64,000 bases of DNA from PoT sp049331405 (lineage in GTDB: Bacteria; Planctomycetota; Planctomycetia; Isosphaerales; Isosphaeraceae): contig NZ_CP186274.1 of assembly GCF_049331405.1 (NCBI RefSeq), positions 248,001-312,000 on the forward strand, read 5' to 3'. Shown here one piece after another: positions 53,412 to 62,217 of the stretch. The notes beneath the pieces were generated by a model, which worked only from the letters and a program-made list of their open reading frames with translations, was not told the origin of the DNA and ran no database searches. Every line of letters starts with the position of its first letter. Position 1 is the stretch's first letter. The position numbers and the translations under genes were made by a program.

Positions 53412-56240
53412 GTGCTTCATGGATCTTTCGCGTCGCGGTTTCGTCGTCTTAATGGCAGCAATCGCCGGCAGTTCCGGAAGAGCGCCCAGTTCAGGTCTCA
53501 GCTCCTGCACCTGGAAGAACGCTGCCTGATGGCGGGCGGGGTCCCGATACCGCAGGTCAGCCTCAACAACCAGGTCGACCTGTCGAAGATCATCTGGAAT
53601 GGCGGGCCCCCGATCGTCCTGGTCAAGGACGGCGGGGTCGCGGGCCTCACGGCCCCCGACAAGAACAATGCGATGAAGACCATCACCATCACGAACTATT
53701 CGGATGACTTCATCTACCCATTCTTGCGGAGCCCGAACACCGGTAAGACGCTTGGCAAGAGGTATGACCCTCAGGATCCCTATAATCAGGAGTACCGCGA
53801 GTACGTGGGCTACTCCATCGGAGCAGGGGCCAGCAAGAAGTTGATGCTGGGCCTTCCCCCGGAGGCCACCATCACGATCCAGGTGCCCCTGGTCCTCTGG
53901 GACGGAGACCACCTGACCCTCGCGACGGACGGCAAGGACCTGACCAACACGAACATTCCCATCAGCAATGTCTACGGCTACAGCGCCGATGCGCAGATTA
54001 CGATCGCACAGCCGAGCGCCAGCGGCAGCACCTGGGTACAAAGCAGCGCTAATTACCCGAGCGGGGTCACGCCGCTGGTGATGTTCTATCACTCCCCCAA
54101 CCCGCTCGCCGTGGGGGACGACGCCCCGGCACAGCTCGTGGAGACGACGTTCCGGGATCCGTACCTGACGAAGCTGGGCGTCACCAACCCCTCGCAGACG
54201 TTCCCCTTGCTCAGCTATGACGTCTCCTACGTCAATACGCTCCACGCGCCCGTGGCCCTCCTGGCGACCAATGTGCCGATCACGTCCGGCGCGGTCGCAT
54301 CCAAGAATCTGACTTACTACCGCCCCAACCAGGCCTGGGGCTGGAACGGTTCGAACCGACGCAAGGCGACGTTCGATCCCCTGGTCCAGCAATTCGTCTT
54401 CAACACGCCGAACAGCAAGGCATTCCTCGGCAACTATTTCGGCGGGAACGGCTGGCCCCGGTATTACAATCCCAACCCGAAGATTTACGTCATCCCCTCG
54501 GGTGCAAACCTGTTCGACAATAGCCCCCTGGATGCGAGGAACCCGCCCGAGCCGAATGGGGTCCATCCCTCGCATTACAACAACAATCAATGGCTCCTCT
54601 CGAGCGCCGGCGGGGGGCCCATCAAGGCCGGCGGCACAGCGAGCGGGGTGAGCACGCCGAGGCCGACCACGCTGACCTTGACGTTCGCCAATCAGGCCCA
54701 GAAGACGGCCTTCGTCAATACGATCGAGGCGATGGTCGCCGCAGCCAAGAAGTACAATCAGACGATCGCCGTGACCGCCTCGAACGCCAACTTCAAGGCG
54801 ACCATCGTGGGGGTGCTGAATAGCTACATCCCCGGCCCGGGATTGACGGGTTCAGTCCGCGTGACCCTCGACAAGGACGTGCCCACGAATGCCCCCATGT
54901 CGGTGGACTTCTCGCGGATCGCGACGGATTACGCGACGACGGCCATCACCAACCTCTGGTATTCGTGGGCGCAATACTACACGAGCTCTCTCGCGAAGGC
55001 GTATCCGAACTACTCGCAGTCGGCGACGGGCTCGCTCAACACAAGTGGTAAGAAGGGCCTGGACGGTCCCTTCGTGACGAACCAGGTCACGTTTGCCACA
55101 CTCCCTCCGAACCTGGCCGTCGGGATGACGGTGACCGGTGCCGGCGTCCCGGCGGGCACCACGGTCCTCGAGATCGTCAAGAACACGAACAACACCTACA
55201 CCGTCTCCCTGAGCAAGATCCCCACCAACGGCGTGGCGGGCGTGCCGCTCTCCCAGACCTACGAATTCGGCCTCCCAAAGCCCCTCCCGATCAGCCCTGC
55301 CGATGCGAAGTATACGAAGCCGTACACGCTCGCATTCGATCCCGGCAAGTTCCCCAAGAACAAGAACATGCCGAACCCCCTTGCGTTCGCGGGGGCCATC
55401 TATGAAACAATGGCGATCGGATCGACCGCGGAGATCACGAATCCCTACCTGCCCAAGACGATGAGCATCGTGAACAACGTGATCGGATTCAACGTGCTCT
55501 TCGACACCGGCGCCAAGAGCGGCTGGGACGTGAATGTCATCGCCCAGGCCCGCGACATCGTGAAGTCGGTCTTGCGCGGGGTCGTCAATTACGTGGCCAC
55601 GCCGAATCCGAATGATTGGTATCCGGATCCCGCCACGAGGGTTCCGGGCACCTACTTCGTCGTGAACGGCAAGGACACTCAGGCCACGTTCAACGTCTTC
55701 AACCTCGATCCCTATGTGTGGTTCGTCCACAAGGTCGAGGGCCTCTCGGGGTACGGCTTCTCCGTCGACGACGACGTGGCCAACCCGATCGCGACGGGAC
55801 CAATCGACCCCGTGGGCAATCCCACGAACGCGCCGAACAACCTTCAAGTCGGGTTCGCGGGGATCGAGGGGGGGAAAGCCAAACCGCTCGACAACCTCAG
55901 GGAATGGTTCCCGACGACGAAGTTCGGCAGCTTCACCGCCATGGCGAAGGTCGGTCAGGAAGGCGGCAAACCGGTTGTCACACTGGTGTCGATGGGCGGC
56001 TCGAATCCCCTCAGGGATCTGAACAGGATCACCCTTCCGGGAGACGGGCAACTCGGGGCGAGTATCACGGCGCCCGAATTCCCAGGGCTCTTCGCGAAGG
56101 GGACGACGCTCGTCTTCTTCCCGAACGGGGTGGACAACAAGAGCGCGCCCAATGTGCAGTTGAGCCAGGCCCCGACCAGAAAGGCACCGGATCGGCCCTT
56201 CAAGGTGGTGATCTACGCCGGCGAGACGCCGAACCAGTAA
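53412..56240 (+). CDS. large secreted LEPR-XLL-type protein of unknown function
   Basis: 942 residues from the GTG at 53412 (GAGGGG 7 bases upstream; TTG at 53385 is an alternative). Basic N-terminus with the motif RSQLLHLEERCLMAGGV, a variant of LEPR-XLL in which Cys-Leu-Met replaces xLL. A beta-rich domain follows (KTITITNYSDDFIYPFLRS, EYVGYSIGAGASKKLML, ATITIQVPLVLWDGDHLTLA) resembling GH64/thaumatin-like folds, but without safe catalytic residues. A middle part carries VGMTVTGAGVPAGTTVLEIV (invasin-like strand pair). Aromatic- and proline-rich end. Likely a surface-attached protein binding carbohydrate. Confidence 0.8.
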   Translation: MLHGSFASRFRRLNGSNRRQFRKSAQFRSQLLHLEERCLMAGGVPIPQVSLNNQVDLSKIIWNGGPPIVLVKDGGVAGLTAPDKNNAMKTITITNYSDDFIYPFLRSPNTGKTLGKRYDPQDPYNQEYREYVGYSIGAGASKKLMLGLPPEATITIQVPLVLWDGDHLTLATDGKDLTNTNIPISNVYGYSADAQITIAQPSASGSTWVQSSANYPSGVTPLVMFYHSPNPLAVGDDAPAQLVETTFRDPYLTKLGVTNPSQTFPLLSYDVSYVNTLHAPVALLATNVPITSGAVASKNLTYYRPNQAWGWNGSNRRKATFDPLVQQFVFNTPNSKAFLGNYFGGNGWPRYYNPNPKIYVIPSGANLFDNSPLDARNPPEPNGVHPSHYNNNQWLLSSAGGGPIKAGGTASGVSTPRPTTLTLTFANQAQKTAFVNTIEAMVAAAKKYNQTIAVTASNANFKATIVGVLNSYIPGPGLTGSVRVTLDKDVPTNAPMSVDFSRIATDYATTAITNLWYSWAQYYTSSLAKAYPNYSQSATGSLNTSGKKGLDGPFVTNQVTFATLPPNLAVGMTVTGAGVPAGTTVLEIVKNTNNTYTVSLSKIPTNGVAGVPLSQTYEFGLPKPLPISPADAKYTKPYTLAFDPGKFPKNKNMPNPLAFAGAIYETMAIGSTAEITNPYLPKTMSIVNNVIGFNVLFDTGAKSGWDVNVIAQARDIVKSVLRGVVNYVATPNPNDWYPDPATRVPGTYFVVNGKDTQATFNVFNLDPYVWFVHKVEGLSGYGFSVDDDVANPIATGPIDPVGNPTNAPNNLQVGFAGIEGGKAKPLDNLREWFPTTKFGSFTAMAKVGQEGGKPVVTLVSMGGSNPLRDLNRITLPGDGQLGASITAPEFPGLFAKGTTLVFFPNGVDNKSAPNVQLSQAPTRKAPDRPFKVVIYAGETPNQ

Positions 56241-56273
56241 GGGACGGTCCTTATAACACAGGCCTTCGATCGA

Positions 56274-56319
56274 AAAAGGGAGACGGGCACCTCGGGGGCG
56301 AGGTGCCCGTCTCCCTTTT
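56274..56319. terminator. bidirectional intrinsic terminator
   Basis: A perfect 21-bp stem runs from AAAAGGGAGACGGG (from 56274) to its complement ending CCCTTTT (56319), loop GGGG. It has T-runs on either side and sits between the convergent stops at 56240 and 56334. Confidence 0.85.
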
Positions 56320-56333
56320 CCAATAACATTCGC

Positions 56334-57053
56334 TTACTTGCTCTTCGTCGAATAGGGCCGCGAGGGATGGGCGGCGGCTTTGGCCTCGGCGATGGATTTC
56401 TTGACCCCGGCGATGGTCTCGTCGTAATAGGCGGGGCCGGCTTCCACGACCCACTCCTCGAGCGAGAACGGGGCGGCGAAGCCTTGCCGCTGGAGCCGTT
56501 TCTCGGTGTCGAGGGCGAGCAGGACGCCCCGCGTGACGGCGTTCTCGACGGCCCCCGTGGCGATGGCCGTGTTCCCCTGGTCGCGGATCAGGGGGGCGAA
56601 TGCGACCTTCTTCGCGCCGAGCCTCGCGGCCTCGCGCAGGGCGATCCGGCCGACCTTCTCCATGCGCTCGAGCGAGAGGCTCGCCTCGTCGCCGATCCCG
56701 ATGAGCAGCAGGCGTTTTGCCTTGATGGTCCCCTCGGGGGCGTCGATCAGGATCGTCTCAAGGGAATCGCCGGAGAATTCGCCGCTGGCGCGGAGGGAGC
56801 CGATCAGTCCGCCGAGCCGCCTGTCGAGCTCGACGGGAGCCCCCTTCATCCGGGAGTCGGATTCGGCCGTGTGGCGGAAGTAGCAGACGACCTGGAGCGG
56901 CACGTCGGCGTCGTAGGGGCCTTGCATCCGCACGACCAGGGACGAGCCCTCGGGCCCGGCGAGTCGCGTCTCGGCCGGGGCGTGCGCCGGCTGATCGGCC
57001 GTCGCGACCTGGCAGCCGAGGGCGACCGTCAGCATCGCAAGAATCTTGCGCAT
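56334..57053 (-). CDS. secreted stand-alone leucyl aminopeptidase N-terminal domain
   Basis: 239 residues from the ATG at 57053 (GAGGAATT upstream). Signal peptide KILAMLTVALGCQVATA. The body matches only the M17 leucyl aminopeptidase N-domain: VELDRRLGGLIGSLRASGEFSGD, KRLLLIGIGDEASLSLERMEKVG and ALREAARLGAKKVAFAP. The zinc catalytic domain (NTDAEGR etc.) is missing, so it is not a peptidase. The N-domain mediates hexamer contacts or DNA binding in PepA; its role alone is unknown. It is 22 bases after the porin gene, so co-transcribed. Confidence 0.85.
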   Translation of the reverse strand: MRKILAMLTVALGCQVATADQPAHAPAETRLAGPEGSSLVVRMQGPYDADVPLQVVCYFRHTAESDSRMKGAPVELDRRLGGLIGSLRASGEFSGDSLETILIDAPEGTIKAKRLLLIGIGDEASLSLERMEKVGRIALREAARLGAKKVAFAPLIRDQGNTAIATGAVENAVTRGVLLALDTEKRLQRQGFAAPFSLEEWVVEAGPAYYDETIAGVKKSIAEAKAAAHPSRPYSTKSK

Positions 57054-57075
57054 GGGAATTCCTCGATTCGATTCG

Positions 57076-58674
57076 TCAAAATTTGAAGGTGAGCCAACCC
57101 GTGACGTAGTCGACGTCCTTGCCGGGCGTCGTCTGCTTGATGAATTCGCCGGGGAAGATATGGACATAGCTGGCCAGGAGCGTCACATGAGGATTCAGGG
57201 TCCACACCATGGTCAGCGCGGGGCTGGAGCCGATGTATCGTGCCCGGCTGTCTCGACCGCTGGCGAGGAGCGATCCCGAGAGTCTGTAGACGCCATCTTC
57301 CAAACTCTCGCGCCAGAAGAAGGTCCAGTCGGCCGAGAGGGTCAGGTCCTTGCGGAGGTGCAGGTCGAGGGTCGGGTGCAGGTCGATGATATTCTGCGGG
57401 CCGAAGGGGCCGGTCAGGTTGAAGTAGGCCCCGGAGGGGAAGAGGGGGTTGAACGTCTGGAGGTTGGCGGAGTTCGGGTTGCGGTCGCCGCTGGCGACGT
57501 CGAACCGCAGGCCCAGGGCCGGCGTGAGCGGGGCGTCGGCGAAGTTGTATCGCACCGCATTGGCGGCGGTCCAGGCGTTGATCCGGCCCGAGCCGAAGTC
57601 GCCGAACTGATAGACATATTCGAGGTTGTATTCCCAGGGGAGCGGCCGCCCCCAGAGCCTCGTGCCGAACGAGTGCCGCAGCTCGCGCCCGGAGTCTTGG
57701 TCGAAGCGGGCGTCGAGGTTCTGGAAACCGAGGTAATAGGCGTCGACGTTCGCGAACGAGCCGTCGCCGACAGGCCTGACGCCGTAGAGGCCCCAGAAGG
57801 AGACGGCGGGGTTGGGGTCGTCGTCGAAGACGCCGGGGTTGTTCAGCACGGGCTTCGCCCACCAGCCGTCGACCGACCAGGCCCCGAGCTTTGCGAGGGC
57901 GCGGGCGCCGTCGAAGGAGCGCCGGAGGTTCGGCCCCTCGCGGACGTCGATCAGGCGCCCGCTGCCGTAGCGGAACTCCTGCCGCCCCAGCCGCCAGGTC
58001 AGCGACCGTGAGTCATCCGGCGATCGCCAGGTCCAGTCGACGAACCCCTGGTGGGCGTCGAACCGGTTCACGTCGATGTCCGGCCTCGGGCCGCCGATCC
58101 GGCCGTCCTCGAAGCCGCTGATCGACTGGACGAAGATCCGCAAATCCGGGCCGAGGTGCAGGTCGGCGTGGAGCATGTAGCGTTGCAAGAAGTAAGTGTT
58201 ATACCCTTGCGCGTTGCCCGGCCCCTCGCCGAATGAGTCGTTGTGATACGACTCGAACCACTCGCGGACGTCGCCGCCGATCGTCAGGTAGCGTCCCTCC
58301 TTGCGGAACAGGGGGATGTACTTGACCGGGTCGAAGAAATCGCCCCGGCGCTTCGGGTCGGCGAGGAAGGTGAAATCCTCCTCGTAGCGGAGCAGCCTGT
58401 AAGGGGAACTCACCCCCGAGGTGCTCGGCACCGTCGCGGCGACGGCAGCCTGGCCAGGCCCGAGGCGCGTGACTTCGCCATTCCCGCCGTTAGGTCGGCT
58501 CGCGGCCTGCGCGCCGTCGCCGGCCGCCTCGCCACTATCTGGCGTCGCGCCGGCCTCAGCGGGCAAGGGGGGTAGCGGGGGCTCCTGGGCGGTAGAGAAT
58601 AAGCCTGCGAACATGATCGCAGGCGTGCAGACGATCCGGAGCCCCCATCGGGCCGACTTCAGAAGGCCCAGCAT
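57076..58674 (-). CDS. outer-membrane porin, alginate-export-like
   Basis: 532 residues from the ATG at 58674. Signal sequence RIVCTPAIMFAGLFSTAQ, then a 70-residue Gly/Pro/Ala linker. The barrel part matches the Alginate_exp pattern: FRKEGRYLTIGGDVREWFE, YMLHADLHLGPDLRIFVQ, WRLGRQEFRYGSGRLID and PHVTLLASYVHIFPGEF. It ends in phenylalanine (GWLTFKF), as outer-membrane barrels do. Alternating aromatic strands run throughout. It probably lets a poly- or oligoanionic compound cross the outer membrane. Its start overlaps the amidohydrolase gene's end by 16 bases. Confidence 0.88.
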   Translation of the reverse strand: MLGLLKSARWGLRIVCTPAIMFAGLFSTAQEPPLPPLPAEAGATPDSGEAAGDGAQAASRPNGGNGEVTRLGPGQAAVAATVPSTSGVSSPYRLLRYEEDFTFLADPKRRGDFFDPVKYIPLFRKEGRYLTIGGDVREWFESYHNDSFGEGPGNAQGYNTYFLQRYMLHADLHLGPDLRIFVQSISGFEDGRIGGPRPDIDVNRFDAHQGFVDWTWRSPDDSRSLTWRLGRQEFRYGSGRLIDVREGPNLRRSFDGARALAKLGAWSVDGWWAKPVLNNPGVFDDDPNPAVSFWGLYGVRPVGDGSFANVDAYYLGFQNLDARFDQDSGRELRHSFGTRLWGRPLPWEYNLEYVYQFGDFGSGRINAWTAANAVRYNFADAPLTPALGLRFDVASGDRNPNSANLQTFNPLFPSGAYFNLTGPFGPQNIIDLHPTLDLHLRKDLTLSADWTFFWRESLEDGVYRLSGSLLASGRDSRARYIGSSPALTMVWTLNPHVTLLASYVHIFPGEFIKQTTPGKDVDYVTGWLTFKF

Positions 58675-60515
58675 GCGCACCCCTCGCCCCAGAAGGGGTC
58701 GCGGAACTGTCGGGTTTTCGGCGAGGTCAGTTTGTGCAGGAGCCGATGGACGGTCGAGCCGTGGCAGCATGGCGATGCGTGGGCGTGTAGCTCCGCGGCG
58801 GTCCGCCTGGCCGCGTCGTGATAGCCACCGTAGTATCCGACGGGCGACCAGTCGGGCATCACGGGGAGAGGTTTCGGGGCGATGGAGCCGAATGCCCCAC
58901 TCCCGTGGACGACCTTGCCGCCGACCACCGTCAGCAGCGACTGGATCCCCTTGATATCGGCCTCGGGGACCGCGAAATAATCGGCCGAGAGCACCGCGAG
59001 GTCGCCAAGCTGCCCCGGCGCGAGGACCCCCTTGGAGCCCTCCTCGCCCGACATCCAGGCCGAGCCTTGCGTGTAGAGCCGTAGCGCGGTGGCGCGATCG
59101 AGCCGGTTCGACTCGGGGTAGAGCGCCAGGCCGCCGACCGTCCGCCCGCTCACGAGCCAGGAGAGCGAGACCCACGGGTTGAAGCTCGCCACCCGAGTCG
59201 CATCCGTCCCGGCTCCGACGGGGATGCCCATCTCGAGCATCTTCGCGATCGGCGGCGTCTGGGCAGCGGCCTCGGCCCCGTAGCGGTCGACGAAGTATTC
59301 CCCCTGGAAGGCCATGCGGTGCTGCACGGCGATGCCGCCGCCGAGCGCCTTGATCCGCTCCAGGTTCCGCTCCGTCACGGTCTCGGCGTGGTCGAAGAAC
59401 CAGCGCAGGCCCGCAAAGGGGATCTCGCGGTCGACGGCCTCGAAGACGTCGAGGAACCGGGCGATCGACTCGTCATACGTCGCGTGCAGGCGGAAAGGCC
59501 AGCGGTGCTCGGCCAGGAGGCTCACGACCTTATGAAGTTCCGCTTCCATGCCGGGGGCGAGGTCGGGCCGGGGCTCGAGGAAGTCCTCGAAGTCGGCGGC
59601 CGAGAAGACGAGCATCTCCCCCGCGCCGTTCATCCGGTAATAGTCGTCGCCGGCGCCGGGACTGGTCATGCCGACCCACTTCGAGAAGTCGGAGAGCTCC
59701 TCCTTGGGCTTCTGGGTGAAGAGGTTGTAGGCGACCCTGACGGTCATCTCGCCGCGACGGTGTAGGTCCTCGATGATCGCGTAGTCGTCGGGATAGTTCT
59801 GGTAGCCGCCGCCGGCGTCGATCACGCTGGTCACGCCCAGCCGGTTCAGCTCCCGCATGAAGTGGCGGGTTGAGTTGAGCTGATATTCGGGGGGGAGCTT
59901 CGGCCCTTTCGCAAGGGTCGAATACAGGATCATCGCATTCGGCCGGGCGATGAGGGCTCCGGTCGGGTTCCCCTGCTTGTCTCGCTCGATCTGGCCGCCG
60001 GGCGGGTCGGGCGAGTCCTTCGTGATCCCCGCCGCGCGGAGGGCCGCGGCGTTGAGCAGGGCGCGGTCGTAGAGGTGGAGGATGAAGACGGGGGTCTCGG
60101 GCGCGGCGGCGTTGATCTCGGCCAGGGTCGGCATCCGGCGCTCGGCGAACTGGAACTCGTTCCAGCCTCCGACGACGCGGACCCACTGCGGGGCCGGGGT
60201 CCGGATCGCCTGCTCGCGGAGCATCCGCAGGGCCTCGGCCAGCGAGGGCACGCCGTCCCAGCGCAGCTCGAGGTTATAGTTCAGGCCGCCGCGAATCAGG
60301 TGCAGGTGCGAGTCGTTGAGCCCGGGGATCACGCGACGGCCGCCGAGGTCGATGACCCGGGTCGCGGGCCCTCGCGTCGACATCACCGAGGCGTCGTCGC
60401 CGACGACGAGCACCTTGCCTTCGGCGATCCCGATGGCGGTCGCCTCGGGATGCGCCGGGTCGAGCGTCGAGATCGCCCCGTCGCGCAGGATGAGATCGGC
60501 CGTTTGCGTCGTCAA
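58659..60515 (-). CDS. YtcJ-type amidohydrolase
   Basis: 618 residues. The start is TTG at 60515, chosen for GGGAG upstream (GGGAGTTTCGCG) and because TTQTADLILRDGAIST is the family beginning. Amidohydrolase_3: GGRRVIPGLNDSHLHLIRGG (HxH), WFFDHAETVTERN, GIPVGAGTDATRVASFNPW (final D). No signal peptide. Family members hydrolyse N-formyl or amide bonds of diverse small molecules. Its last codons (DPFWGEGCACWAF) overlap the start of the porin gene, suggesting an uptake-and-degradation unit. Confidence 0.9.
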   Translation of the reverse strand: MTTQTADLILRDGAISTLDPAHPEATAIGIAEGKVLVVGDDASVMSTRGPATRVIDLGGRRVIPGLNDSHLHLIRGGLNYNLELRWDGVPSLAEALRMLREQAIRTPAPQWVRVVGGWNEFQFAERRMPTLAEINAAAPETPVFILHLYDRALLNAAALRAAGITKDSPDPPGGQIERDKQGNPTGALIARPNAMILYSTLAKGPKLPPEYQLNSTRHFMRELNRLGVTSVIDAGGGYQNYPDDYAIIEDLHRRGEMTVRVAYNLFTQKPKEELSDFSKWVGMTSPGAGDDYYRMNGAGEMLVFSAADFEDFLEPRPDLAPGMEAELHKVVSLLAEHRWPFRLHATYDESIARFLDVFEAVDREIPFAGLRWFFDHAETVTERNLERIKALGGGIAVQHRMAFQGEYFVDRYGAEAAAQTPPIAKMLEMGIPVGAGTDATRVASFNPWVSLSWLVSGRTVGGLALYPESNRLDRATALRLYTQGSAWMSGEEGSKGVLAPGQLGDLAVLSADYFAVPEADIKGIQSLLTVVGGKVVHGSGAFGSIAPKPLPVMPDWSPVGYYGGYHDAARRTAAELHAHASPCCHGSTVHRLLHKLTSPKTRQFRDPFWGEGCACWAF

Positions 60516-60600
60516 CGCGAAACTCCCTTTCCTATCGATGTGTCCGACCGTCCCACCCGGTGCGAAGGGGACATCCCCGCCCGGATCGTCGCCGAGGCTT

Positions 60601-61272
60601 TTATTTCCCGGACTTGTCCTTGTAGCGGAGCCCCATCGGCGGCTGCTTGTGGACCATCGTGTAGGCGTACTCGACCCCCTGGCCGTAGGCGCCCGAGTGC
60701 TCGAGGACGATCTGCATGACGGCGTCGTACGTCTCGCGCTTCGCCCAGTCTCGCTGGAATTCGAGCATGACTTGCTGCCAGGTGACGGGCACGGCTCCGG
60801 CCTGGACGACCCGCTGCATGGCGCAGCGATGCGCGACCTCGCTCGTACCCCCCGAGGCGTCATCGACCGCGTAGACCTCGTACCCGGCCTCCATCGCCTG
60901 GATCGCGGGGAAGGCGAGGCAGACCTCGGTCCAGAGGGCGGCGATGACCAGCTTCTTGCGGCCGAGCCGCTCGACCTCGGCGACGAACGGCTTGTCCTCC
61001 CAGGCGTTCATGGAGGTCCGCTCGAAGAGCTTCTGGCCGGGGAAGATGTCGGTGAGCTGCGGCCACATGTTGCCGCTGAAAGTCTCGGTCTCGACGGTCG
61101 TGAGGATGACCGGGACGTCGAACACCTTCGCCGCCTTGGCCAGCCCGATCGTGTTATTGAACAGGCTCTGGCGGTCGATGCTCGTCACGCCGAAGGTCAT
61201 CTGCGGCTGGTGGTCGATGAAGACGACGGTGCAATTCTCGGGCGTCAGCAGGCTGTGAATTTTATTGGACAA
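60601..61272 (-). CDS. isochorismatase-family hydrolase (YcaC-like)
   Basis: 223 residues from the TTG at 61272 (GGGAGTTCGAGCC upstream). Catalytic aspartate in VVFIDHQPQMTFGV, cysteine nucleophile in IAALWTEVCLAFPAIQAMEAG, and the cis-peptide region AVDDASGGTSEVAH. The C-terminal extension resembles YcaC hydrolases. It cleaves an amide or ether-like bond in a small molecule; substrate not fixed. Ends 86 bases before the amidohydrolase start, same strand: likely first gene of a four-gene operon. Confidence 0.92.
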   Translation of the reverse strand: MSNKIHSLLTPENCTVVFIDHQPQMTFGVTSIDRQSLFNNTIGLAKAAKVFDVPVILTTVETETFSGNMWPQLTDIFPGQKLFERTSMNAWEDKPFVAEVERLGRKKLVIAALWTEVCLAFPAIQAMEAGYEVYAVDDASGGTSEVAHRCAMQRVVQAGAVPVTWQQVMLEFQRDWAKRETYDAVMQIVLEHSGAYGQGVEYAYTMVHKQPPMGLRYKDKSGK

Positions 61273-61397
61273 GGCTCGAACTCCCTGGGTTGGGGGGGCT
61301 GCCGATCGGCTCGCTATCACCCTAAGCGTGGCGGGGGTTCACGCATCCTGCTAGAATCGGGGTGCTCGAGCTGCAAGGAGCGGCCGGTACTCGCGAT

Positions 61398-62012
61398 ATG
61401 GACCAAGAACCCACCACCCTCGCCGTCCAGCGCATCCTCGACGACCTCGGTGCAGAGGTCCCATCCGAGGCGATCGTCCGCGCCCTGCTGGAACGCTCGG
61501 CCTGCCGGCTCCGACGCCTCTGCGTCCTGCTCCTCTCGCGGAGCTACCCCCGCCTGACCCAACCCCCCTTGAACCTCGAGGCCGAGGAGTTGCTGAGCGC
61601 CGTCGTCGAGCGGCTGATGAAGGCGCTCCGCGAGGCCAAGCCCACCGGCGTGCGCGAATACTTCGCGATGGCTGGCCAGCACATGCGCTGGGAGTTGAAT
61701 GACCTGGCCCGACGCCTGGACGAGCGTCCCGCCATGGTCGAGCTTCACGAGGAATTCATCCCCTCGCCGGGCGACAGCGGCTCGGCCCTGACGATGGATG
61801 GCCGCCGGATGTTCCGCGCCATCGACGACCTCCCCGACGACGAGCGCGAGGTCTTCGACCTCGTCCGCATCCAGGGCCTGACCATGACCGAGGCCGCCCG
61901 GATCCTCGGTGTCTCGGAATCGACCGCCAAGCGTCGCCTGCGCAAGAGCCTCGCCCACCTCGCTGAGGTCCTCGACGACCTCCGCCCCGCGCCCCTCGAG
62001 CCCTCCGAATGA
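61398..62012 (+). CDS. ECF-type RNA polymerase sigma factor
   Basis: 204 residues from the ATG at 61398 (in-frame GTG at 61362 also possible; neither has a strong ribosome binding site). Sigma2-like: LRRLCVLLLSRSYPRLTQPP, EELLSAVVERLMKALREAK. Sigma4: DEREVFDLVRIQGLTMTEAARILGVSESTAKRRLRKSLAHLAE. It is a diverged ECF type in which the sigma2 part is weakly conserved but the HTH is clear. Divergent from the isochorismatase gene, which it could control; no anti-sigma factor. Confidence 0.87.
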   Translation: MDQEPTTLAVQRILDDLGAEVPSEAIVRALLERSACRLRRLCVLLLSRSYPRLTQPPLNLEAEELLSAVVERLMKALREAKPTGVREYFAMAGQHMRWELNDLARRLDERPAMVELHEEFIPSPGDSGSALTMDGRRMFRAIDDLPDDEREVFDLVRIQGLTMTEAARILGVSESTAKRRLRKSLAHLAEVLDDLRPAPLEPSE

Positions 62013-62109
62013 CGCGGCCCGAGTCCTTCCGAACCATGAGCCAGAAGGCCAAATGGGGACCCAGCCTGATAAGCATTTCAGTAGGGGTTAATGGCTGGTC
62101 TTGGCCATC

Positions 62110-62149
62110 GCAAGGTTGATGCGATAGCGTTTATCAACCTTGCAAGGTT
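62110..62149 (+). promoter_or_regulatory. triple GCAAGGTT repeat/hairpin before the helicase gene
   Basis: GCAAGGTTGAT (62110-62120) and its complement ATCAACCTTGC (62133-62143) flank a 12-base loop. A third copy, GCAAGGTT, follows at 62142-62149. The site lies about 70 bases upstream of the ATG at 62218 and about 100 past the ECF stop. It could be a terminator of the ECF gene or an operator for the helicase gene. Confidence 0.45.
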
Positions 62150-62217
62150 CTCGTCCTCCGTGCCTTGCTGCGAATATGCTTGATCGCTCGCTTGCGAACA
62201 ACGGCCGGAGACCGGGC

